This document shows positions 1 through 6,389 of a stretch of DNA of 6,404 bases, one piece after another. This DNA is from Spirosoma fluviale (lineage in GTDB: Bacteria > Bacteroidota > Bacteroidia > Cytophagales > Spirosomataceae). Each line of letters starts with the position of its first letter. Position 1 is the stretch's first letter. Below the pieces are notes generated by a model that saw only the letters and a list, made by a program, of their open reading frames with translations, did not search any database and was not told where the DNA came from. The position numbers and the translations under genes were made by a program. The stretch lies in the NCBI GenBank assembly GCA_945860325.1, contig CAMARL010000115.1, positions 1 through 6,404 of the forward strand. Reading direction: 5' to 3'.

Positions 1-243
1 TACCAACAATTAACAACGATCCCCATGAAAGATATGCCGGGTTGGATTACGTTTAGTTTAGACGGAAAATTTGCCTATCCTTCTAGTGGCGAGGTGGTCG
101 ACGTGCGAACACGAAAAGTTTTATTGAACTTAGAGGACGAGTTTCACAATGCCGTTTCTAGTGAAAAAGTCGTTGAAATTCAGTTTGAAAAGGGGAGGGC
201 GGTTAGAGCTGGGGACCAATTTGGCGTGGGTCGGAAAAAATAA
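1..243 (+). CDS. YncE/YVTN-like beta-propeller protein, C-terminal fragment
   Basis: The reading frame is open from base 1 to a TAA stop at 241-243, so this is the last 80 codons of a gene that starts outside the window. The first ATG inside (base 25) is unlikely to be the real start because the frame continues upstream. The segment GWITFSLDGKFAYPSSGEVV (residues about 15-34 of the fragment), followed by VDVRTRKVL, has the 'D-G-x-[FY]-x-Y...D-x-x-T-x-K' pattern of a blade in a YncE or WD40-like beta-propeller. The tail SEKVVEIQFEKGRAVRAGDQFGVGR resembles the C-terminal end of secreted lactonase/YncE-type propellers. Such proteins are usually exported and their substrates are mostly unknown. 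The family call rests on pattern recall from a short tail; propeller membership is likely, the exact function is not known. It ends four bases before a terminator hairpin. Confidence 0.6.
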   Translation, partial: YQQLTTIPMKDMPGWITFSLDGKFAYPSSGEVVDVRTRKVLLNLEDEFHNAVSSEKVVEIQFEKGRAVRAGDQFGVGRKK

Positions 244-246
244 AAT

Positions 247-286
247 AAACCTAGGAAGGAATCGATGTTTTCTTCCTAGGTTTTTT
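247..286. terminator. Bidirectional Rho-independent terminator between convergent genes
   Basis: A perfect 12-bp stem pairs AAACCTAGGAAG (247-258) with CTTCCTAGGTTT (272-283) around a 13-nt loop. On the plus strand it runs into TTTTTT at 281-286. On the minus strand the stem is followed by TTTATTTTATTTTTT, the complement of the A-rich end of the upstream gene. It therefore fits both the rightward propeller gene ending at 243 and the leftward glycoside hydrolase operon ending at 295. Each arm also contains the self-complementary CCTAGG. Confidence 0.88.
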
Positions 287-294
287 CTATGAAA

Positions 295-1965
295 TTATTG
301 CCAGGTTAATTGGAACAGGTCGACTGCCTGTCGGGGCAATTCAGTTTCTAGCTTTAATGCACCTTTTGTAATCGTTAATTTTTGGGGAGGATTCACCATG
401 GCCAATTGGCCTGCTTTTTCAAGCGCTGAAATTTGTTCAGCAGTTGGCTCCTTTGGCGACCCCATTTTTTTCCAAACTTCATAGCTATTGCTATGTAAAT
501 CATCGATTCTGTAATGCGTTAGTTTGGCCGATGAGGATTTAATGCCTGATATTTCCAAGGTAACTTTTGAAAACTCTCCTTTTTTATCGACATCGTGGTA
601 ATTCCAAACCATGATGGAGGCCGTGTTTTTATTTTTGGTGGCCATTGTTCCGATATCCGTTTTTGTTCCTCTAAAACTTGAGTCTAAAGCCATTTGCAAA
701 GAATAACTATGATCCGACTTTGACTCCACAAAATCACCTTGCATCTTCCCAAACATCCTAAATACATTTAAGACAGGTTTGTCTACTCCATTGGTCGCTA
801 AATCTCTGAAACCATAAAACCAGGGTTGATTTTCAAATTCAAATGCCCAAGTCACAGCTCCCATTAAATTGGAATTGTATTTTTTGGCCAATTCATATTT
901 ACGGGCAAAAGTGGCCGCGGTATAGCTTGAATACATGGTTCCATTCCGATAGGCATTTTGTGGATTTGTGGCCATGCCGCAAGCCGCGCAACCTTCAGGA
1001 TCTGATTCACCGATGACGATAGGTAAATTTTTTAATTGGGGATAGGCACTGATCACCTTTAAATTATCTTCAATGTTTTTGAGTTGGGCCCTGGCGCTCA
1101 TCACCACTTTTCCCTGTTCTAATTTGGGGGATCCTTTCGCATGAAATAAAATTAAATCTAAAGGCGAGCCTATTTTTTTTGTCACATAATTGGTGTCAAA
1201 TAAACAATGTTTTAAAAATGCATCTTGGAATTTCATTCCTCCTCCCGTGATATCGGTTCCGCCAATTTTAGCCGTTGGCAATGCTCTTTTTACCGCATCT
1301 GCAGAGTAATCATAGAGTTTAAAAAATTCTGCTTGCGTTCCCTTCCAATAGGCTGAATTGGGTTCGTTCCAAACCTCCCAATACCAGCTTTCCACTTCTT
1401 TTTTACCATAACGAGCCACACTATGTTTCACCCATTGGAAAATTAATTCCCCCCATTTTTTGTAATCTTTTGGGGGATAGGCCCAGCCTGTGTAGATGTC
1501 GTTGTAGTTGTCGCCCGGTTTCCAAAAATGTTTATAAGGAACAGGGTGGGTGGAAAGCGCCTCCGGCATAAAGCCTATTTGGGCCAAAGGTTTCATACCT
1601 CTCTGAATGTATGTATCGAAAATCTTATCGATAATAGTCCAATCATAGATGGGATTTCCTTGTGCATCCTCTGTGTAGGCATTGGTGGAACCCCATTTTA
1701 AATTTGCGACTCCATCGCCGGTGACCAACAAACTATGCGCCCTCACGAATACGGGAACTGGGCTAAGGGCTGCTATTTCGGAAAGCAATTTTTTGCCATC
1801 TTTCATGTAGGTGTAATTCGGCTCATCATAACCAAACCAAGCATAAATGGGCTTCATTTTTTCCTGGGTTTTCGAAAAGTCAACGGTGATTTTGGCTAGG
1901 TCTTGTGATTGTCCAAAAGTGTTAAGGGACAAAATTAGCATGCAGGCTAGGAATAAATTCTTCAT
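295..1965 (-). CDS. Exported GH39 glycoside hydrolase, probable beta-xylosidase
   Basis: A retaining glycosidase of family GH39, 556 aa. Residues 1-19 form a type I signal peptide (MKN then a hydrophobic core ending near TFGQ), so the enzyme is probably periplasmic. The (beta/alpha)8 barrel spans about 25-410. WNEPN at 199-203 carries the acid/base Glu201, and VIGESDPEG carries the nucleophile Glu320. The 119-residue spacing is close to that in characterised GH39 xylosidases (about 117). The C-terminal beta-sandwich (about 415-555) contains YRIDDLHSNSYEVWKKMGSP at 485-504, a hallmark of xylosidase-type GH39 proteins. The ATG start is fixed by an in-frame TAG about 24 bases upstream; there is no clear Shine-Dalgarno sequence. 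It lies 29 bp downstream of the GH27 gene and is last in the operon. GH39 also includes alpha-L-iduronidases and arabinose-releasing enzymes, so the family is secure but the substrate is inferred. Cys326 and Cys329 form a CxxC just after the nucleophile. Confidence 0.9.
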   Translation of the reverse strand: MKNLFLACMLILSLNTFGQSQDLAKITVDFSKTQEKMKPIYAWFGYDEPNYTYMKDGKKLLSEIAALSPVPVFVRAHSLLVTGDGVANLKWGSTNAYTEDAQGNPIYDWTIIDKIFDTYIQRGMKPLAQIGFMPEALSTHPVPYKHFWKPGDNYNDIYTGWAYPPKDYKKWGELIFQWVKHSVARYGKKEVESWYWEVWNEPNSAYWKGTQAEFFKLYDYSADAVKRALPTAKIGGTDITGGGMKFQDAFLKHCLFDTNYVTKKIGSPLDLILFHAKGSPKLEQGKVVMSARAQLKNIEDNLKVISAYPQLKNLPIVIGESDPEGCAACGMATNPQNAYRNGTMYSSYTAATFARKYELAKKYNSNLMGAVTWAFEFENQPWFYGFRDLATNGVDKPVLNVFRMFGKMQGDFVESKSDHSYSLQMALDSSFRGTKTDIGTMATKNKNTASIMVWNYHDVDKKGEFSKVTLEISGIKSSSAKLTHYRIDDLHSNSYEVWKKMGSPKEPTAEQISALEKAGQLAMVNPPQKLTITKGALKLETELPRQAVDLFQLTWQ

Positions 1966-1994
1966 AGGTTTTGTATCAACAGTTATCTAAAAAT

Positions 1995-3989
1995 CTATTT
2001 GACGGGACTTAATTTATAAAATTTTACGCCATGGTGGGGAATACTCATGGCTATCTGGTTTTTAATTTTACCTAGGTTTTTTTGTTGCCACACATCGCGC
2101 AACTGATAGTTTTTTGTAAGTCCTATTGAATTCAGGTCCACGGTAAATGAAATGGGTTTTTCATTTTCCCAATGGAAATAGGTTTGAGGAGTTTTACCAA
2201 ACTCTTCCGTGTAAAAAAAACCAAGGGCAAATGAGCCATCCGAAAGAGGTTTTTTCCAAACCTGCACTCCATTTTTTTCAATCACGAGTCGAGCAGAAAT
2301 TCCTAAGGGGTCTTGGTTGACCTCAATAACTTCATCATTGGTCAATAAGCCCATAGTAAAATCATCTAATTGCTCGATCGGGCAGCCAATCAAAAGGGGA
2401 GCGGCTAATAAACTAAAAATGCTGACATGGCTATATTGTTCGTCGGGGGTCAATCGGGTGGGATGCATCTCGGATCCTGTAGTTACATTTCCTATAATCA
2501 TCATATCTGGATCAAGCCAATGGCCATGGCCGCCATAAGGAGCCCATTTGTCCAACATAAATGCCGAAATATATAAGGATGTCCAGCTATCGCGAATATC
2601 TGGGCCTGTCCGAAATGAGTTGGTCAGTTTAGCCCAGTCAGCAGCATTAGAAAAAGGAGCGGAATTCGAAATGCTAAAGTGAATATCGCGTCCTGATTTC
2701 AATAATGCTTGTTGCATTCGGATCGTGGAGGGCACTTCGATTCGCCAGTCGTACTTCAAATAATCGATTCCCCAGTCGGCCCATTGTTTCGCATCATTTT
2801 CATCAAATTTATAGGGGCCCACAAACCTCCAAGCACGTTTATTGTTCTTAATGGAATCCGGTAAAATACCCGTTGGGAGAGGGGAGCTACCCCCCACATA
2901 ACCCGCATAAGTAGTTATGAATGGACTTGAATAGAGGCCAACTTTGAGGCCCATGTTGTGTACGGAATCAACCATAGCTGCGAAGGATGGAAATTTTTCA
3001 TTGGCTTGAATACCATTGTATTTTCCACCACGGTTTCCTTGCCACGCGTCGTCGATGTTGATATAAGCCCAACCGTGATCCCTGAGTCCTTTGTTGACCA
3101 TCGCTTTTGCCGAGGCCATTACTTTTCCTTGGTCGATGAGTCGGGCCCATGAATTCCAGCCGTTCCAACCAATAGGCGGCGTGAGGGAAATCGTATCACC
3201 AATTTTTATTTCGAGTGTTTTTTTTGCAATCCCTAAGGCATTTTTTGCCTCCAATGTGACTTTATAATGGCCTTTTTGGTTTATTCTTCCCGTGATGATA
3301 CCTGTTTTTTTATCTAATGTCAGGGAATTGGGAAGGTTGCTTGCATTGAATTCTATGGGTTTTTGGCCTGAGGCAAAAATCGTATAGAATACAGGATTTC
3401 CTGGAGTTGCGCCATAAAGAGCTGGGGAATTAATTCGTGGCTTTGGACTTGCCGGAGGGGTTAAAATGTATTTATTGCCAGCATTGGGGATTTTTTCTGG
3501 AATGAAACCTTTGATTAAGGTGATTTTGGGATCAGCCCAATTGCCTAAATTTTTTGGATATCCAGTACCTCTGCCTGTGACTAAAAGCCCGATTCTTTGA
3601 ATTCCTTTTAGTTCTACTTCAACAAAAATGGATGGATCACCTTGGATCATTTCGGGGCTTTGGTATAAAATTTTGCCATCGCCTAAAATGAAAAAAGTGA
3701 GGGGAATGAATTTGTTTGCTTTGTCATCAGCACCTATGGTGCAGGAAAAAGAAGTGGCTTGGCCTTTGATGTAAAAAGGAATTACGCTGGTAGATTCCAC
3801 CCCAATCCCGTGTTTATAATGTTTCCGATTAATGAGCATGGAATCGCCGCGCATATTGGTTTTAGTTACTACGCTTTGAATGCCTTCGGAATATTTTTTG
3901 ACATCTAAATCATCCAGATAGATGGTTGATGTATTTTGTGCTTGTAAGGTGTTTATGCCTAGAAATAGGATGAGTAATAAATTTTTCAT
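1995..3989 (-). CDS. Exported GH27 alpha-galactosidase with NPCBM and Ig-like domains
   Basis: A 664-aa retaining glycosidase of family GH27. Domains in order: signal peptide 1-18 (core LLLILFLGINTL, cleavage near QAQ); an NPCBM-type carbohydrate-binding module about 20-162 (YLDDLDV, HYKHGIGVES, FSCTIGADD, ILGDGKILYQS); a putative Ig domain about 183-264 with the He_PIG signature LPNSLTLDKKTGIITG; the GH27 barrel about 268-565; and a C-terminal beta-sandwich to 662. Barrel motifs are PPIGWNGWNSW (271-281), NIDDAW (311-316), YLKYDW (410-415) with nucleophile Asp414, and RTGPDIRDSW (460-469) with acid/base Asp464. These match Asp170 and Asp231 of human alpha-galactosidase A. The NPCBM module is typical of galactose-active enzymes. 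Some GH27 members are beta-L-arabinopyranosidases, which cannot be excluded here. The ATG start is fixed by a TAA ten bases upstream. It is the first gene of the operon, with a promoter directly upstream. Confidence 0.92.
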   Translation of the reverse strand: MKNLLLILFLGINTLQAQNTSTIYLDDLDVKKYSEGIQSVVTKTNMRGDSMLINRKHYKHGIGVESTSVIPFYIKGQATSFSCTIGADDKANKFIPLTFFILGDGKILYQSPEMIQGDPSIFVEVELKGIQRIGLLVTGRGTGYPKNLGNWADPKITLIKGFIPEKIPNAGNKYILTPPASPKPRINSPALYGATPGNPVFYTIFASGQKPIEFNASNLPNSLTLDKKTGIITGRINQKGHYKVTLEAKNALGIAKKTLEIKIGDTISLTPPIGWNGWNSWARLIDQGKVMASAKAMVNKGLRDHGWAYINIDDAWQGNRGGKYNGIQANEKFPSFAAMVDSVHNMGLKVGLYSSPFITTYAGYVGGSSPLPTGILPDSIKNNKRAWRFVGPYKFDENDAKQWADWGIDYLKYDWRIEVPSTIRMQQALLKSGRDIHFSISNSAPFSNAADWAKLTNSFRTGPDIRDSWTSLYISAFMLDKWAPYGGHGHWLDPDMMIIGNVTTGSEMHPTRLTPDEQYSHVSIFSLLAAPLLIGCPIEQLDDFTMGLLTNDEVIEVNQDPLGISARLVIEKNGVQVWKKPLSDGSFALGFFYTEEFGKTPQTYFHWENEKPISFTVDLNSIGLTKNYQLRDVWQQKNLGKIKNQIAMSIPHHGVKFYKLSPVK

Positions 3990-4006
3990 GTAATAGGTTT
4001 AGATGA

Positions 4007-4014
4007 CAAAAATA
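4007..4014 (-). promoter_or_regulatory. Bacteroidota -7 promoter box for the GH27-GH39 operon
   Basis: Read on the minus strand, 4014-4007 is TATTTTTG, an exact match to the Bacteroidota -7 consensus TAnnTTTG. It ends 17 bases before the GH27 ATG, which implies a very short leader. The matching -33 TTTG element is not convincing: the best candidate at about 21 bp spacing is ATGG (4039-4036). This is the only good candidate ahead of the operon. Confidence 0.45.
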
Positions 4015-4017
4015 TCG

Positions 4018-4048
4018 TTTTTAAGGTAGAATATTCCATATAATTTTG
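4018..4048 (+). promoter_or_regulatory. Bacteroidota promoter for the carboxypeptidase-like regulatory domain gene
   Basis: TAATTTTG at 4041-4048 matches the Bacteroidota -7 consensus TAnnTTTG exactly. At the standard 19-bp spacing, TTTT at 4018-4021 matches three of four bases of the -33 TTTG element. The box ends 14 bases before the ATG at 4063, so the transcript would begin only about ten bases upstream of the gene. Confidence 0.5.
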
Positions 4049-4062
4049 ATAAATTGTTTAGG

Positions 4063-5100
4063 ATGAAATATTCGATTTACCTATTAACGATACTTTTTTT
4101 AACGATTTTGTTTAGCGTACAAGCCCAACAAAGGTTTTCGGTCGCGGGTAGAATTATTGAAAACAATCTGGAGGGCGCTCCTATCCCATTTGCCCATGTG
4201 TATTTAAATGGAACTTCGATTGGCACTCAGGCAGATGTGAATGGCCGATTTTTACTCAAAAACATCCCCAAAGGCATTTATAAATTCTCTATTTCGATGG
4301 TCGGGTTTAAGACGTCGATGAAGTTGACAAGCATCGAATCAGACCTAAAAAATATGGTCGAGCGCTTAGATGAAAATGTGCTGGATTTAATGGAAGTTCG
4401 GGTGAAGGGTCAAAAAGATAAGGTGTGGAATAAATCGATCCGGGATTTTGAAAATGAATTTTTAGGTCGGGATATTTCAAGGAGCGAGGTTCAGATTTTA
4501 AACCGAGAGGTTATCGATGTGGATTATGATAAGCAGAAAAGGGTCCTAACGGCAAAGGCAGAACAACCCTTGATGATTGAAAACCGAAATTTGGGTTATT
4601 TATATCGAGGCTTTTTGGTTGAATTTCAGAAAGGGATTAACCGCATGAGTTTTAAGGCAAGTGGATATTTTGAATCATTGAAGCCTAGTTCTCCTAAACA
4701 GCAGAAGCGCTGGGAATCCAATAGAAAAGATGTTTTTCAGGGATCTATCAAACATTTTTTGTGGGCATTGTACCGAAATAAGTTGACCGAAGAAGGCTTT
4801 TCCGCTTATTATTACAAGGACCGCAAGTACATGGGCGTTGTACCTGAATTTAAAGCGAATGAAGTGCTTAGGCCCACCAGTGATTCAACTGTTTTTTTGT
4901 TGGAATTAAAGGGGATGTTGACCATCGACTATAATTATAATTTTAGACAAAATTCTAGATTAATGCCTGTTTCACAGATTTTTTTCAATCAATATGGAGA
5001 ATTGATTGATCCATATTCCTTGGAATTGTATGGAAAAATGTCAGAAAATAGAATGGGAAAAGAATTGCCTTCGGATTATATCTATGAACCGAGGGATTGA
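4063..5100 (+). CDS. Exported carboxypeptidase-like regulatory domain protein
   Basis: A 345-aa exported protein. The open frame extends back to TTG at 4054, but the ATG at 4063 gives a normal signal peptide (MKYSIYLLTILFLTILFSVQ, cleavage near AQ-QR), so ATG is chosen. Residues about 25-113 are a carboxypeptidase-like regulatory (CarboxypepD_reg-like) beta-sandwich, with VAGRIIE, PIPFAHVYLNGTSIGTQADV and GRFLLKNIPKGIYKFSISMVGF. The rest (about 118-345) is a conserved region seen in stand-alone members from Cytophagales-type bacteria: WNKSIRDFENEFLG, AEQPLMIENRNLGYL, RWESNRKDVFQGSIKHFLWAL and EEGF. There is no beta-barrel or TonB-dependent transporter domain. I see no catalytic motif, and despite the name it is not a peptidase; its function is unknown. 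A periplasmic or outer-membrane location is inferred. It is divergent from the glycosidase operon across 73 bp and converges on the flavoprotein gene with a 28-bp gap that lacks a clear terminator. Confidence 0.85.
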   Translation: MKYSIYLLTILFLTILFSVQAQQRFSVAGRIIENNLEGAPIPFAHVYLNGTSIGTQADVNGRFLLKNIPKGIYKFSISMVGFKTSMKLTSIESDLKNMVERLDENVLDLMEVRVKGQKDKVWNKSIRDFENEFLGRDISRSEVQILNREVIDVDYDKQKRVLTAKAEQPLMIENRNLGYLYRGFLVEFQKGINRMSFKASGYFESLKPSSPKQQKRWESNRKDVFQGSIKHFLWALYRNKLTEEGFSAYYYKDRKYMGVVPEFKANEVLRPTSDSTVFLLELKGMLTIDYNYNFRQNSRLMPVSQIFFNQYGELIDPYSLELYGKMSENRMGKELPSDYIYEPRD

Positions 5101-5128
5101 ATTTAACTACGTTTTACAAGTGCAGAAT

Positions 5129-6367
5129 TTAAATTTCTCCCACATATTTTCCTGCGATATAACCTGTGGTCCAGGCGGATTGGAAATTAAATCCACCCGT
5201 AATGCCATCGATGTCCATGACCTCTCCAGCAAAAAACAATCCAGGATGTATTTTACTTTGCATCGTGTTGACATCGATTTCTTGTAAGTCCACTCCTCCG
5301 GCGGTGACAAATTCTTCCTTAAACGTTGTTTTTCCTTGGACAACATAGCGGTCGTTCAATAGGGTGTTTACAAGTTTATTGGTATTTTTTGCGCCTAAAT
5401 CATTCCACCTGGTGGCCGGATTAATTTCATTTTTTTCCAATAAAAAGAGCCAAAGTCTATTGGGGATCTCAAAGGGATTTAGATTTGAAATCATTTTAGA
5501 ACCATGTGCACTGATGGTTTTAACCAAGATTTCACGAAGCGTATTTTCCTTCGTTTCATGTAGCCAGTTCACTAAAATACTGAACTCGTAATTCGATTCA
5601 GCTAGTATACGCGCTCCCCAAGCAGATAATTGTAGGATTGCAGGCCCGCTCATACCCCAATGGGTAACTAACAAAGGGCCTTTGCCGACCAGTTTTTGAC
5701 CTTCTATTCGAACCACGGCTTGCTCTACCACGATGCCCATCAGATCACGGATGGGTTCTTTAGGCATGTTGAATGTAAATAAGGATGGGATCGGTGGGAT
5801 AATGTTGTGGTTTAAATCAGCAAGCCAAGAAAACCCCGTTAGTTTAGGCTGGCCGCCAATCGTAACAATCACTCGGTCTACTTTTTCAGTCACATCTTTA
5901 TAGGTAATTTCAAAACCATTTTCTAAGGGCGTGATTTTGTCAATGGCGCGCAAGGTCCACAATTCAACCCCTAACGTTTTCGCTTCTTTCCATAGACAAT
6001 CAATGATGCTTTGAGACTCATTCGAAATCGGAAAAACACAAAGATCTGGGTAGGTTTTCAATGGAACACCCCTGTTTTCAAACCATTCCATGGTCGCTTT
6101 TGTATCAAATTGCTCAAAAGCTTTTCGCAAGAATTTCTCCCCTCTTGGATATTTTTCGGATAATAATCGGTGATTTGATAATGCGTTTGTGACATTGCAA
6201 CGGCCACCTCCTGAGATTTTCACTTTCCCTAAAAACTTAGACGTTTTCTCAAACACCCGTACATGTGCTTGTGGAAAGTATTTTTTTGCTGAAATGGCGG
6301 CAAAAAATCCGGCAGCTCCTCCTCCTAAAATGACTATTTCCAATGTGTATTTGCTAGTGTTTGGCAA
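5129..6367 (-). CDS. HI0933/BaiN-family FAD-dependent oxidoreductase
   Basis: A cytoplasmic flavoprotein of the HI0933 (YhiN/BaiN) family, 412 aa as drawn, close to the usual length of about 400. The FAD-binding Rossmann motif ILGGGAAGFFAA (13-24) is followed by Glu40, the expected FAD ribose contact. Other hallmarks are LGKVKISGGGRCNVTN (46-61), VTHWGMSGPAILQLSAW (234-250) and FVTAGGVDLQEID (353-365), then GLFFAGEVMDIDGITGGFNFQSAW (376-399). Some members reduce bile-acid intermediates in gut bacteria, but most, including this one, have no known substrate. The start is unusual: no in-frame ATG occurs before residue 93. The candidates are TTG at 6367 (annotated) or TTG at 6343, which would give 404 aa and an N-terminus of six residues before the glycine motif, typical for the family. 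An in-frame TGA at 6373-6371 blocks any longer form. No signal peptide is seen, and no link to the glycosidases is evident. Confidence 0.9.
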   Translation of the reverse strand: MPNTSKYTLEIVILGGGAAGFFAAISAKKYFPQAHVRVFEKTSKFLGKVKISGGGRCNVTNALSNHRLLSEKYPRGEKFLRKAFEQFDTKATMEWFENRGVPLKTYPDLCVFPISNESQSIIDCLWKEAKTLGVELWTLRAIDKITPLENGFEITYKDVTEKVDRVIVTIGGQPKLTGFSWLADLNHNIIPPIPSLFTFNMPKEPIRDLMGIVVEQAVVRIEGQKLVGKGPLLVTHWGMSGPAILQLSAWGARILAESNYEFSILVNWLHETKENTLREILVKTISAHGSKMISNLNPFEIPNRLWLFLLEKNEINPATRWNDLGAKNTNKLVNTLLNDRYVVQGKTTFKEEFVTAGGVDLQEIDVNTMQSKIHPGLFFAGEVMDIDGITGGFNFQSAWTTGYIAGKYVGEI

Positions 6368-6389
6368 AAATCAAGAACAAATAGGGTAA

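Noticed and set aside
295..1965. Lipoprotein signal in the GH39 protein because of Cys8 in LFLAC
   Set aside because: Cys8 sits before the hydrophobic core is complete, far too early for a lipobox, and FLAC is a poor match; a type I signal peptide fits better.
2317..2538. Rightward open frames antisense to the GH27 gene (also 2958-3152)
   Set aside because: Both are antisense to conserved catalytic-domain coding sequence and show no start context or protein-like composition.
1171..3225. Three 8-base homopolymer runs (1171-1178, 2213-2220, 3218-3225) in the two glycosidase genes, considered as phase-variation tracts
   Set aside because: The exact ends of the first run are approximate, all runs are short for slippage control, the DNA is AT-rich, and both reading frames are intact and full length.
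295..3989. Full polysaccharide utilisation locus
   Set aside because: No SusC/SusD pair, sugar transporter, or regulator is present in the window; only the two hydrolases support this idea.
5101..5128. Possible terminator between the convergent genes ending at 5100 and 5129
   Set aside because: The only self-complementary stretch is AATTTAAATT (5126-5135), which is all A/T, has no loop, and lies partly in the coding region.
5006..5287. Rightward 93-codon open frame spanning the end of the carboxypeptidase-like regulatory domain gene and the flavoprotein 3' end
   Set aside because: It overlaps two well-supported genes in other frames, and its sequence shows no domain-like pattern; it is a shadow frame.
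5107..5346. Leftward 79-codon open frame inside the flavoprotein gene
   Set aside because: It lies in another frame of the same strand inside the conserved C-terminal FAD-binding region of the flavoprotein and has no recognisable product.
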